Source: Nitrospirota bacterium
GTDB taxonomy: Bacteria; Nitrospirota; Nitrospiria; Nitrospirales; Nitrospiraceae
DNA: 64,000 bases
Direction of reading: 5' to 3'
NCBI GenBank assembly: GCA_040757595.1
Contig: JBFLWP010000013.1
Coordinates: 55,989-119,988, forward strand
Part shown: positions 24,751-33,126 of the stretch, piece after piece
Layout of the letters: each line of letters begins with the position of its first letter
Position numbering within the stretch: position 1 is the first letter of the stretch
Translations under genes and position numbers: made by a program
Notes under the pieces: model-generated
What the model saw: the letters and a program-made list of their open reading frames with translations, nothing else
Database searches by the model: none
What the model was told of the DNA's origin: nothing

Positions 24751-25614
24751 TCAGGAGAAGGACGCGGCCGCGCGCTTGAGAGGCTCGATCAGCTTGCCCG
24801 GGACTTTCAGCCCGCCTCGGCCCACCCCCACCTCGATGTCCGGTTTCGTGATCCCATGGAAGTCGCTCCCGCCGGTGACCAGCAGGTCCAGCCGCCTGGC
24901 CAGTTCCAGGTACTGGGAAGTCTGCTGCGGACGGTGCGTGCTGTAGTGGCATTCGATCCCCATCAGGCCGGCGGTTTTCAGGTCGGAGCAGAGCCTGACG
25001 AGCGCCTCGCCGGTTTCTTTGAGCCAGGTCGGGTGGGCGAGCACCGGGATGCCCCGGGCTTCCCTGATCCAGGCCACCGCTTCGGCGGGGGCCGGCAGGT
25101 CCCTGGGAACGTACGCCGGCTTCCCGGCGGCGAGGTAGCGCTCGAAGGCTTCCTTCGCTGAACCGACGTAGCCCTTTTGCATGAGGACCCGGGCAATGTG
25201 GGGCCGTCCGACCGACTCGGTGCCGGCCAGTTCCCGGACCTCGTCATAGGTGATGGAGAGGCCCAGCCCGTTCAGCCTCTCGATGATCCGGGGATTCCGT
25301 TCGTGGCGACCGGCTCGAAGCCGGGCGAGGCGGGTCTGCAGGACCGGATCGGTCCAGTCCAAATAATACCCCAGGACGTGGAGCTCGTTGTCTCCGTGGC
25401 GGGAGCTGATCTCGATGCCGGGAATCACCTCGATTCCCAACCGCCTGCCCGCCTCGAGGGCCTCGGGGATGCCGTCCACGATGTCATGGTCCGTGATGGC
25501 CAGGGCCGTGACGCCGGCCTTGTGGGCCAGGGTCAGGACCTCGGCGGGCGGGAGGCTCCCGTCGGAATAGGTCGTGTGCAGGTGGAGGTCGAGCCTGCCG
25601 GGCTCTTTAGCCAT
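24751..25614 (-). CDS. PHP-domain phosphoesterase (TrpH/RNase AM-like)
   Basis: Encodes 287 residues. The PHP metal motifs are present in order: DLHLHTTYSDGSLPP, ITDHDIVDGIPEAL, GIEISSRHGDNELHVLGYYLD, VLAHPTW, ECHYSTH and GSDFHG. The family hydrolyses 3',5'-nucleoside bisphosphates or trims short RNA 5' ends. The start ATG at 25614 has aaagga upstream and overlaps the stop of the FolB fusion by 8 bp, so the two genes are co-translated. Cytoplasmic; substrate inferred from family only. Confidence 0.87.
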   Translation of the reverse strand: MAKEPGRLDLHLHTTYSDGSLPPAEVLTLAHKAGVTALAITDHDIVDGIPEALEAGRRLGIEVIPGIEISSRHGDNELHVLGYYLDWTDPVLQTRLARLRAGRHERNPRIIERLNGLGLSITYDEVRELAGTESVGRPHIARVLMQKGYVGSAKEAFERYLAAGKPAYVPRDLPAPAEAVAWIREARGIPVLAHPTWLKETGEALVRLCSDLKTAGLMGIECHYSTHRPQQTSQYLELARRLDLLVTGGSDFHGITKPDIEVGVGRGGLKVPGKLIEPLKRAAASFS

Positions 25615-26533
25615 GGGTTTCCTTTCGGGCGACCAGCCTGGCCGTGAACGCCGGCCGGTCCGTGCGGCTGTCCGCGTGCTCGCCCTCGTCATAGTGCAAC
25701 ACGCGCAGCCCCGGCACCAGCCGCAGCAGCTCGTTGCGTTCCAGGCAGAACTCGCGTCGGCGCGGATGCTGGTGTCGGAGGTGGTTGTCGATCAGGAACG
25801 TTTCGTAGACCAGGACCCCGCCTGGTTTGATCGCCTGGATGAGGGCCGGAAAAAACGGGCGGTGGAGGTAGAAGAAGACGAGAACCACGTCATACCGTTC
25901 CCGTGCGATGTCCGGCGGGCGGTCCCCGCTTTCGAAATCGACGGCGCGCGTGCTCAGGCCCGTCAGGTTCCTCTCCCGGGCCACGGAGGCCAGGGAAGCC
26001 AGAACCGACTGGTCCCGGTCCAGCGCGTCCACCGCATAGCCGCGGCCAGCCAGAAACAGGGCGTTCCGCCCGGATCCGCACGCGACGTCCAGCGCGGCTC
26101 CTTTGGGGAGGAGGTGCATCTGTTCCAAGAGAAAGGCGGCGGGGGCGGGATCAGGAACTTCGGCCGACCTCCTCCGTTCCAATCTGACCCCGACCGACCC
26201 CTTGACCTGTTCGAGCGGCGGGGCCAGCTTCCTGACCCAGAGCCGCACCGCGGCGACGGGAAATTCGGCCAGGATCACGGTCGCGAGGCGGTCCGCGAGC
26301 GTCTCCAGGAGGTGAAATTCCTGGGACGTGCCGGTCTCCCGTGCCCGCTCCGCCACCCGGGCATAGTCGACCGCCTTCGAAAGATCGTCGCTGGCAGCCG
26401 CACGCGCCAAACCGTCGGGCTGGTAGTCCAGCTCCAGATCCAGGGCGAGGGGCTGCGGCACGCGGCGCTCCTCGGGCGTCACGCCGCAGCGACCGAGGAA
26501 TTCCAGATTCTGAATCAGCAATTGGTCGAACAT
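25607..26533 (-). CDS. Dihydroneopterin aldolase (FolB)-methyltransferase fusion protein
   Basis: Encodes 308 residues. Residues 1-120 match FolB: FDQLLIQNLEFLGRCGVTPEE with the catalytic Glu (E22), DYARVAE, HLLETLADRLA and the conserved Lys (WVRKLAPP). Residues 125-308 are a class I SAM-dependent methyltransferase resembling TehB-like proteins: motif I LDVACGSGRNALFLA, the acidic DALDRD, YDVVLVFFYLHRPFFP, then IKPGGVLVYETF. FolB cleaves dihydroneopterin in folate synthesis; the methyltransferase substrate is unknown. There is no stop between the halves. GTG one codon upstream is an alternative start. It overlaps the PHP gene downstream. The folate link is supported by folC elsewhere in the window, but folP and folK are absent. 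Confidence 0.85.
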   Translation of the reverse strand: MFDQLLIQNLEFLGRCGVTPEERRVPQPLALDLELDYQPDGLARAAASDDLSKAVDYARVAERARETGTSQEFHLLETLADRLATVILAEFPVAAVRLWVRKLAPPLEQVKGSVGVRLERRRSAEVPDPAPAAFLLEQMHLLPKGAALDVACGSGRNALFLAGRGYAVDALDRDQSVLASLASVARERNLTGLSTRAVDFESGDRPPDIARERYDVVLVFFYLHRPFFPALIQAIKPGGVLVYETFLIDNHLRHQHPRRREFCLERNELLRLVPGLRVLHYDEGEHADSRTDRPAFTARLVARKETHG

Positions 26534-26678
26534 CACCCCATTCTCATTGATGCTCGCACCGGGAGTCAAGCAACGGCCGCAGCGATCGGTGCGCCGGAGG
26601 GACGGTCGCCGGTTTGTGCGGGAAAAGGAAGCCGACCGCGCGGCTTGCGGTGCGCCATTGGCAGCGGCTCCATTTCGC

Positions 26679-26708
26679 TTGACTCCGTTTCCGAGCGACT
26701 TCTATAAT
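26679..26708 (+). promoter_or_regulatory. Strong sigma-70 promoter of the moa operon
   Basis: TTGACT (26679-26684), 18-bp spacer, perfect TATAAT (26703-26708), 37 bp before the moaC start. This is the best sigma-70 promoter in the window. No Moco riboswitch fold was recognised in the short leader. Confidence 0.8.
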
Positions 26709-26744
26709 TTCACCTGGTTCAACGGTTCGTGATTTCAGGGGAAA

Positions 26745-27242
26745 ATGGCTGAGTTCACGCACTTTAACGAGTCGGGGCGGGCCCGGATGGTGGACGTGAC
26801 CCAAAAGGACTCGACCGAACGGGTGGCCACGGCCCAGGCTCGCGTGTTCCTGCTTCCCGAGACCCTGGAGAAGATCCAACGGGGGAAGATCGCCAAGGGG
26901 GACGTGCTAGCCGTCGCCCAGGTGGCCGGAGTCATGGGGGCCAAGCGGACTCCCGACTTGATCCCGATGTGTCATCCCATCCTGCTCACCGGCGTGGACG
27001 TCGATTTCAAGGAGGATCCCCAGCCGGACTTGAACGGGCGATGCTCGATCACGATCACCGCCACCGCCAAGACCACCGGGCCCACCGGGGTCGAGATGGA
27101 GGCAATGACGGCTGTCTCGGTGGCCGCGCTCACGATCTACGACATGTGCAAGGCCGTCGACAAGGGGATCAGCTTCAGCGATGTCTATCTGGTTTCCAAG
27201 TCCGGGGGCAAGTCGGGGACGTACACGAGGGGCGCACGATGA
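26745..27242 (+). CDS. moaC: Cyclic pyranopterin monophosphate synthase MoaC
   Basis: Encodes 165 residues, normal for the family. Recognisable by [29 protein letters not shown], the Gly/Thr loop [20 protein letters not shown] and the [24 protein letters not shown]-terminal region containing the conserved Asp and Lys. MoaC converts the MoaA product into cyclic pyranopterin monophosphate in molybdenum-cofactor synthesis. First gene of the moaC-moaDE-moaA operon. The product is needed for the molybdopterin enzyme NxrA encoded at the right end. Confidence 0.95.
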   Translation: MAEFTHFNESGRARMVDVTQKDSTERVATAQARVFLLPETLEKIQRGKIAKGDVLAVAQVAGVMGAKRTPDLIPMCHPILLTGVDVDFKEDPQPDLNGRCSITITATAKTTGPTGVEMEAMTAVSVAALTIYDMCKAVDKGISFSDVYLVSKSGGKSGTYTRGAR

Positions 27243-27330
27243 ACGCGGGGAGGGAAATGACTGGCAGCCCGAACGTGGCCGACGTCTCCATCCTTCGCTC
27301 AGCGCTCAGCCTTCAGCGCGGGGTGCGATC

Positions 27331-28023
27331 GTGATCACGATCAGATTGTTCGGTCTGATCAAGACGCTGGCCAACAACCAGCCAGAGCTGTCCCTGTCGC
27401 TCAACGGCGGCCGGCGCGTGAAGGATCTGGTCTCGTTGCTGGACCGCCGCTACCCGCAGATCGGCGAGCTGATCCACAAGAAAAAGGTGCTCGTGTCGGT
27501 CAACCAGGAGATCGCGCACGAGGAGACCGAGATCAAGGATGGCGACGAGATCGCGTTGTTGCCCCCCTTCGCAGGCGGCGCGCCCGACGGTGGCGACGAG
27601 GCCATGCTCGTGCGGGTCCAGCGGGAGAACTTCTCCGTGGACGCCGAGATCGACCGAGTCCGGCGCCGATCCACGCGCATCGGCGGAATCGCGACCTTTC
27701 TCGGAACGGCGCGGGATCGGTCCAAAGGCCACGACGTCAGCTCGATCACGTTCGAGCATTACGAGGGCATGGCCCAGAAGAAACTCCGGGAGATCCGGGA
27801 GCGGGCCCTGAAGGATTTCGACGTGCTGGAGGTTTTGATCCTGCACCGGTACGGCGACATTCAGGTCGGGGAGAACATCGTGTTGATCGTGGTCGGAGCC
27901 GAGCATCGGGCCGACGCGTTCCGGGCCTGCAAATGGTGCATCGACGAGTTGAAGCAGATCACGCCGATCTGGAAGCTTGAGCACACGCCGGAGGGCGAAG
28001 TCTGGGTGGAGGAGCATCCGTGA
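27331..28023 (+). CDS. MoaD-MoaE fusion, molybdopterin synthase
   Basis: Encodes 230 residues with a GTG start. Residues 1-83 are a ubiquitin-like MoaD (VITIRLFGLIKTLANNQ to ALLPPFAGG), whose Gly-Gly pair at 82-83 normally must be the free C-terminus for thiocarboxylation. The chain instead continues APDGGDE into a full MoaE (MLVRVQRENFSVDAEI, RIGGIATFLGTARD, FEHYEGMAQKKL, HRYGDIQVGENIVLI, CKWCIDELKQITPIWK). The same arrangement is known in mycobacterial MoaX, which is cleaved after the Gly-Gly. It overlaps moaA by 4 bp. An 88-bp gap with an intergenic repeat separates it from moaC. Confidence 0.92.
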   Translation: MITIRLFGLIKTLANNQPELSLSLNGGRRVKDLVSLLDRRYPQIGELIHKKKVLVSVNQEIAHEETEIKDGDEIALLPPFAGGAPDGGDEAMLVRVQRENFSVDAEIDRVRRRSTRIGGIATFLGTARDRSKGHDVSSITFEHYEGMAQKKLREIRERALKDFDVLEVLILHRYGDIQVGENIVLIVVGAEHRADAFRACKWCIDELKQITPIWKLEHTPEGEVWVEEHP

Positions 28024-29081
28024 GCACTGGGCCAGCCAACAGCGCGTCGCCAGCGGTCGGCGATTCGTTCGGCCGTCCGTTGCAGAGCCTCCGCCTCTCG
28101 GTCACGGATCGGTGCAACCTCCGCTGCCGGTACTGTATGCCGGAGGAGGAGTACGTCTGGCTGCCCAAGGACACGATCCTGACGTTCGAGGAGATCGCGA
28201 CGCTCACGGATCTGTTCACCGGGCTCGGGGTGGACAAGATCCGCCTGACGGGCGGCGAACCGCTCCTGCGGCGGGACCTGCCGACCTTGGTCGCCATGCT
28301 GGCTGCGAACCCCCGGATCAAGGACCTCGCCCTCACGACCAACGGCATCTTTCTGGCCGAGCAGGCTCAGGCTCTCCGCCAGGCCGGCCTTCACCGCGTG
28401 ACGGTCAGCCTGGACACGCTCGATCCTGGTCGGTTCAAGGCCCTGACACGGCGCGACACCCTCGGCAAGGTGCTGGAAGGGATCGAAGCGGTCGGGCGGG
28501 CCGGATTCAAGGGGCTGAAGCTCGACACGGTCGCCATCCGTGGGTTCAACGACGACGAGCTGGTCAAGCTGATCGAATACGGGAGGCGGGTGGAGGCCGA
28601 AGTCCGTTTCATCGAATACATGGACGTCGGAGGCGCGACCGATTGGTCAATGGACAAGGTCCTGTCACGCGACGCCATCCTGGACCTCCTCGGACGGCGC
28701 TACGGGAGGGTCGAGCCGGTCGTCGAGGAGAGCTCCGCTCCGGCGCAGCGGTTTCGGCTGCCGGACGGGACGACTTTCGGGATCATCGCCTCCACGACGG
28801 CGCCATTTTGTGCGACCTGCGACCGAAGCCGGCTGACGGCGGACGGTCTCTGGTTCCTGTGCCTCTACGCAGTGGACGGCCTCGACCTGCGTCAGCCGCT
28901 CCGTTCCGGACGGTCCCGGGAAGAGATCGCGGCGCTCATTCGGTCCGGCTGGCAGGCCCGAAGGGACCGCGGGGCCGAGCGGAGGAAGGAGCTGGAGCGG
29001 GTGGGCGTCAGAGCCAGGCTGGTGGAGATCGAGCGGCTCCGAGAAGATCCCCACCTCGAGATGCACGCCCGGGGCGGCTGA
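28020..29081 (+). CDS. moaA: GTP 3',8-cyclase MoaA
   Basis: Encodes 353 residues of a radical-SAM enzyme. The N-terminal cluster motif is CNLRCRYC in the context RLSVTDRCNLRCRYCMPEE; the C-terminal second cluster region is FCATCDRSRLTADG with a further Cys (LCLY). It catalyses the first step of molybdopterin synthesis. The C-terminus ends HARGG, lacking a strict Gly-Gly-only tail but close to the usual one. The GTG start overlaps the moaDE stop (GTGA). Confidence 0.94.
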   Translation: MSTGPANSASPAVGDSFGRPLQSLRLSVTDRCNLRCRYCMPEEEYVWLPKDTILTFEEIATLTDLFTGLGVDKIRLTGGEPLLRRDLPTLVAMLAANPRIKDLALTTNGIFLAEQAQALRQAGLHRVTVSLDTLDPGRFKALTRRDTLGKVLEGIEAVGRAGFKGLKLDTVAIRGFNDDELVKLIEYGRRVEAEVRFIEYMDVGGATDWSMDKVLSRDAILDLLGRRYGRVEPVVEESSAPAQRFRLPDGTTFGIIASTTAPFCATCDRSRLTADGLWFLCLYAVDGLDLRQPLRSGRSREEIAALIRSGWQARRDRGAERRKELERVGVRARLVEIERLREDPHLEMHARGG

Positions 29082-29123
29082 ATCCACCCCCGCGGCTCGC
29101 CTTCGGAACTGATCCACGGCCTC

Positions 29124-29831
29124 ATGTCAGACGCGCATCTCATCACCCTGCTCGGGCTCGGGTTCCTGCTGGGGGCTCGGCACGCGTTGGATGCCGACCA
29201 CTTGGCGGCAATCTCGACGATCCTCTCCGAACGTCCCTCCCTTCGCACCTCGGGATTCGTGGGATTCTGCTGGGGGTTCGGCCACACGGCCGTGCTCCTG
29301 CTGATCGGCTCCGCGGTCATCCTGCTCCAGGTCACCATTCCGGAACGGGTGGCCCAGGCGTTCGAGTGCGCCGTCGGCCTCATGCTGGTCCTGCTGGGGA
29401 TATCCCTGGCCGTTCGGCTGGTTCGGGAACGGTGGCACCTCCACGCGCATCGGCACGGAGGGGAGACCCACCTGCATCTCCACAGCCATCGGCTCCATCC
29501 GGACCACGGGCACGATCACTGGCTGCGGCTTTCCCTCCGGCCCCTCCTCGTGGGCTCGGTCCACGGTCTGGCCGGTTCCGCCGCCCTCCTGCTGGTGGTG
29601 CTCTCTGCCGTCCGGTCTCCCTGGGAAGGCGTGGCCTATATCCTGTGCTTCGGGGCCGGCTCGATCGCCGGCATGATGGTGCTCGGCCTGCTCATCAGCC
29701 TCCCCCTGGTCCTCTCCGCCTCGCTCGGGAGTCGCGTGCTGGCCGTGGTCCAGGGCCTGGCGAGTCTCGGCAGCGTCGGGCTCGGCGCGACGATGCTGGT
29801 CCGCCTCGGGCTGGGTGGGAGCCCGTTCTGA
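29124..29831 (+). CDS. NiCoT/UreH-like nickel or cobalt membrane transporter
   Basis: Encodes 235 residues with about six transmembrane helices. Helix I/II has the metal-transport signature RHALDADH (HX4DH) characteristic of nickel/cobalt permeases and UreH-type proteins. A His-rich cytoplasmic loop (HLHAHRHGGETHLHLHSHR and nearby) lies near residues 105-140, and a second conserved segment is GSVHGLAGSAAL. It follows moaA by 42 bp on the same strand and may be read through from the moa promoter. Nickel for urease or hydrogenase, or cobalt for B12, are both plausible; the window has a B12-dependent reductase but no urease genes. Confidence 0.82.
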   Translation: MSDAHLITLLGLGFLLGARHALDADHLAAISTILSERPSLRTSGFVGFCWGFGHTAVLLLIGSAVILLQVTIPERVAQAFECAVGLMLVLLGISLAVRLVRERWHLHAHRHGGETHLHLHSHRLHPDHGHDHWLRLSLRPLLVGSVHGLAGSAALLLVVLSAVRSPWEGVAYILCFGAGSIAGMMVLGLLISLPLVLSASLGSRVLAVVQGLASLGSVGLGATMLVRLGLGGSPF

Positions 29832-30097
29832 CCGTCCGCTGATTGCGGTCCCTGCCGAGCCGATTTGTGGTTTGTCCTCCCGGTTACTCACGGGTTTTCA
29901 CGCATGGGCCAATGGCCTTTGATCTCGGAAACGGCCGTCTTGTTGCGGCCAATCGCGGGGCGGCTGACGGGCGTGCGGAATGAGTGATTCTTGGTGCGGG
30001 GGGAAGGCGTGCTGTGCTATCCTGCGCCATCTTTTTGAGGGGCTCGGATGCGGGGCGTGGCGTTCATGAAGCTTGCCGGCAGCCAGGAGACGGCGCC

Positions 30098-30886
30098 GTG
30101 AAAATCCGGGTCCTGGGGTGCCACGGGTCCGACCAAGTCGTCGGCGGGGACGTCGGAGTGCATCAGTGCCGGACTTGCGGCTTTCTGGTCAACGGGACCG
30201 TGATGGTGGACGCCGGCACGGTCGGCGCCGCCCTTCACCTTGAAGAGCAGAAGCGGATCCGGCACGTCTTGCTCTCCCACCTGCACTTCGATCACATCCA
30301 GGGGCTGCCGACGCTGGCCGACAACCTGGTGGACGACGCGGTCAATTCGGTGGTGCTGACCAGCATCCCGCAGGTCCTGAACGGGCTCCGGACGCATCTC
30401 TTCAACGGGAAGCTGTACCCGAATTTTTTCAGGCTTCCCAACGCCAGGCAGCCGATCTTCGTCCAGCGGTCGCTGACGATCGGCCGGGAGAGCGAGGTGG
30501 CCGGGCTGCACGTGACCCCCGTCAAGGTCAACCATCTGGTCCCTACCGTGGGCTTTTTGCTCCGCGAAGGAAACGCTTCGTTCCTCTACAGTGGGGACAC
30601 GTACGAAACTGGGGAGATCTGGAAGGTCGCGGCCAGGGAGCCCACGCTGAAGGCCGCGTTCATCGAAGTGTCTTTCCCGGAGGAGATGGCCGAACTGGCC
30701 CGCGTCAGCAAGCACCTGACCCCGTCCCTCTTCGGTCGGGCGTTTCGCCGGATCGGCCGGCCTGACCTGCCGGTGTACGCCTATCACCTGAAGCCGCGGT
30801 TCCGCGAGGAAATCAAGCGGCAGCTGGCTGACCTGAAGATTCGCAACCTGACGGTGCTGGAAGAAGGACAGGAAGTCCACATTTGA
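30098..30886 (+). CDS. Metallo-beta-lactamase-fold hydrolase, class II cyclic-nucleotide phosphodiesterase-like
   Basis: Encodes 262 residues. The GTG start has aggaga upstream and gives VKIRVLGCHGSDQ. The metal motif is LLSHLHFDHIQGLPTLADN, followed by a Cys-containing early segment (HQCRTCGFLVNG), FLYSGDTYETG and a late His (YAYHLKPRF). The order and SHxHxDH form resemble class II cAMP phosphodiesterases, although the substrate cannot be fixed from sequence. It precedes accD with a hairpin-like repeat in the gap. A cyclic-nucleotide role is a family-based guess. Confidence 0.75.
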   Translation: MKIRVLGCHGSDQVVGGDVGVHQCRTCGFLVNGTVMVDAGTVGAALHLEEQKRIRHVLLSHLHFDHIQGLPTLADNLVDDAVNSVVLTSIPQVLNGLRTHLFNGKLYPNFFRLPNARQPIFVQRSLTIGRESEVAGLHVTPVKVNHLVPTVGFLLREGNASFLYSGDTYETGEIWKVAAREPTLKAAFIEVSFPEEMAELARVSKHLTPSLFGRAFRRIGRPDLPVYAYHLKPRFREEIKRQLADLKIRNLTVLEEGQEVHI

Positions 30887-30894
30887 ACGCAAAG

Positions 30895-30957
30895 CGATGA
30901 ACGCTGAACGCTGAACGAACGAGGATTGCGGAGTTTTCCCTCATTCATCGTTAGAGC
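30895..30957. repeat. Weak hairpin-type intergenic repeat
   Basis: The left arm carries tandem gaacgctgaacgctgaacg words and the right arm has cctcattcatcgtt, partly complementary. It is less symmetrical than the others, but the same words (as reverse complement, ctcagcgctcagcc) occur in the moaC-moaDE gap at 27299-27319. Confidence 0.4.
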
Positions 30958-30966
30958 AAGCAACGT

Positions 30967-31803
30967 ATGGCCTGGTTCAAGAAGGACGCGCCGTCGAGTC
31001 AGGAGGCCTCGAGAAGACCGAAGGTCGTCGAGGGCCTGTGGCTGAAGTGCAGCCATTGCCGCGAGATCGTCTATCGCAAGGAGGTGGACCGGAACAACAA
31101 GGTCTGCCCGAAGTGCGACTACCACTTTCCCATTTCCGTGACCGAGCGGATCGCCATGCTGGTGGACCTCGGCACGTTTCGGGAGTGGGAGGCCGATCTC
31201 GAGCCGCAGGATCCTCTCGGGTTCCTGGACACCCGACCCTACCGGGAGCGGCTGCGCGCCCAGCAGGAGAAGACCGGGCGAAAAGACGCGGTCGTGATCG
31301 GCGAGGGGGCCATCAACGGCCGGCGGGTCGCGCTCGGCCTGTTCGACTTCGGGTTCATGGGGGGCAGCATGGGGTCCGTCGTGGGAGAGAAGCTCTGCCG
31401 GGCGGTGGATCGCGCGCTGGCCGCGCGGCTCCCCTTCGTGCTGATCACGGCCTCGGGCGGGGCGCGGATGCAGGAGGGCATCCTGTCCTTGATGCAGATG
31501 GCCAAGACTTCCGCCGCCGTGGCCAGGCTGGGAGAGGCGCGCGTGCCCTTCATCTCCGTGCTGGCCGATCCGACCTTCGGGGGGGTCACGGCGAGCATCG
31601 CCATGCTGGGGGACGTGATCATGGCGGAGCCGAAGGCGCTCATCGGGTTCGCCGGCCCCCGCGTCATCGAGCAGACGATCAAGCAGCAGCTGCCGGACGA
31701 GTTTCAGCGGGCCGAGTTCCTGTTGGAGCACGGCATGATCGACATGATCGTGGAGCGGAAGCACCTCAAGGAGACCTTGGGTCTTCTCCTCAGCCACTTG
31801 TAA
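30967..31803 (+). CDS. accD: Acetyl-CoA carboxylase carboxyltransferase subunit beta
   Basis: Encodes 278 residues. An N-terminal four-Cys zinc ribbon (LKCSHC and [10 protein letters not shown]) is followed by the crotonase-type carboxyltransferase core: [39 protein letters not shown] and [17 protein letters not shown]. With AccA it transfers CO2 from carboxybiotin to acetyl-CoA for fatty-acid synthesis. Followed after 26 bp by folC, a gene order common in bacteria. AccA is not in the window. Confidence 0.95.
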   Translation: MAWFKKDAPSSQEASRRPKVVEGLWLKCSHCREIVYRKEVDRNNKVCPKCDYHFPISVTERIAMLVDLGTFREWEADLEPQDPLGFLDTRPYRERLRAQQEKTGRKDAVVIGEGAINGRRVALGLFDFGFMGGSMGSVVGEKLCRAVDRALAARLPFVLITASGGARMQEGILSLMQMAKTSAAVARLGEARVPFISVLADPTFGGVTASIAMLGDVIMAEPKALIGFAGPRVIEQTIKQQLPDEFQRAEFLLEHGMIDMIVERKHLKETLGLLLSHL

Positions 31804-31829
31804 GGCTGCCGCCCGGCAGCCGGATCCTC

Positions 31830-33125
31830 ATGCCCTATCCCGACGCGCTCGAGTTTCTACACGGGCTCCAGAGGCACGGCATCAGGCCCGGCCTCGACGT
31901 CATCGGCACACTCGTGGCCCGGTTGGGACGCCCGGACCGACGCTTCCCGTCGCTGCACGTAGGGGGGACGAACGGCAAGGGATCCACGGCCGCCATGGCT
32001 GCGGCCGTGCTGCAGGCGGCCGGCTATCGGGTCGGCCTCTACACCTCGCCGCATCTGGTCGATTTTCGGGAGCGCGTCCGGGTCAACGGCGAGCCGATCG
32101 CCGAGGATGATCTGGCCGCGCTGGTCGAGCGCCTGCGAGAGGCTCTCCCCCCTTCCTGCGCGCCGACCTTTTTCGAGTTCACGACCGCCCTGGCGTTCCA
32201 GCATTTCGCCGAGGCTAAGGTGGACATCGCGGTGGTGGAAGTCGGCTTGGGAGGAAGGTTCGACGCGACGAACGTGCTCGTTCCGCTGGTCGCGGTGATC
32301 ACGAACGTGGCCCTGGATCACCAGGAGTATCTCGGGGAGACGGTCGGCGCCATCGCGTTCGAGAAGGCCGGAATCATCAAGCCCGGAGTCCCGCTGGTCA
32401 CCGGACGGCTTTCGCCGGAGGCGGAGGGGGTGATCGGTCGGGTTGCCGGGGAGCGTGCGGCCCCCTGGTCCAAGTGGGGACGCGATTTCCGAACGACGGG
32501 GGAGCCGCTGACGGGGTTCCGCTACGAAGGGTCGCGTGGGTCGTACCAGGGGCTGTCCTGTCCCCTCGCCGGCGCCCATCAACTGGAAAACGCGGCCTGT
32601 GCGCTGGCGGTCCTGGAGCTGGCGTCGGAGGCCGGTCTGCAAGTACCCGAGTCGGCCGTCCGGTCCGGCTTGCGGCAGACCCGGTGGGAAGGGCGGCTGG
32701 AGGTCGCGGAGCGGCATCCGACGATCCTGCTGGATGGAGCGCACAATCGGGCCGCCGCCGACGCGCTGGCCGTCTACCTGGCCGGCTACCGCCGCGAGCA
32801 TCGGGGCTCGCGCGTCATTCTCCTGGTCGGCATGATGCGCGACAAGGACCGTCGCGGGTTCCTCCAAACGCTGGCGCCGCTCGCCGACGAGGTCGTGGTG
32901 ACGCAGGCGGCGATTCCGCGCGCGGCGTCGGTGCAGGAGATGCTGGAGGCGCTCGGCGGACAAGCCGGGAGCGCCTATGCGGAGCCGGTCCCTGCCGACG
33001 CGCTGGCGCGAGCCAGACGGCTGGCCGCTCCGGAGGACCTGATTTGCGTGACCGGGTCCCTGATGCTGGTAGGCGACGTGAAAGCCCTCCTGCGCGGGTG
33101 CGGGCTGTCTCCCATCAGGGGCTGA
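31830..33125 (+). CDS. folC: Folylpolyglutamate/dihydrofolate synthase
   Basis: Encodes 431 residues. Mur-ligase ATP site is HVGGTNGKGSTAAM; TSPHLVDFRERVRVNG, FEFTTALAF, EVGLGGRFDATN and NVALDHQEYLG are FolC signatures, and the C-terminal domain has LDGAHNRAAAD. It adds glutamate to (dihydro)pteroate or folate. The ATG at 31830 was chosen because the first FolC motif (ALEFLHGLQRHGIRPGL) begins there; upstream frame is antisense-like sequence within accD. lptD begins one base after its stop. Confidence 0.95.
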   Translation: MPYPDALEFLHGLQRHGIRPGLDVIGTLVARLGRPDRRFPSLHVGGTNGKGSTAAMAAAVLQAAGYRVGLYTSPHLVDFRERVRVNGEPIAEDDLAALVERLREALPPSCAPTFFEFTTALAFQHFAEAKVDIAVVEVGLGGRFDATNVLVPLVAVITNVALDHQEYLGETVGAIAFEKAGIIKPGVPLVTGRLSPEAEGVIGRVAGERAAPWSKWGRDFRTTGEPLTGFRYEGSRGSYQGLSCPLAGAHQLENAACALAVLELASEAGLQVPESAVRSGLRQTRWEGRLEVAERHPTILLDGAHNRAAADALAVYLAGYRREHRGSRVILLVGMMRDKDRRGFLQTLAPLADEVVVTQAAIPRAASVQEMLEALGGQAGSAYAEPVPADALARARRLAAPEDLICVTGSLMLVGDVKALLRGCGLSPIRG

Positions 33126-33126
33126 A

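Noticed and set aside
26534..26744. Moco riboswitch before moaC
   Set aside because: The promoter lies only 37 bp from the start, leaving no room for the large conserved fold, and I could not recognise its conserved stems.
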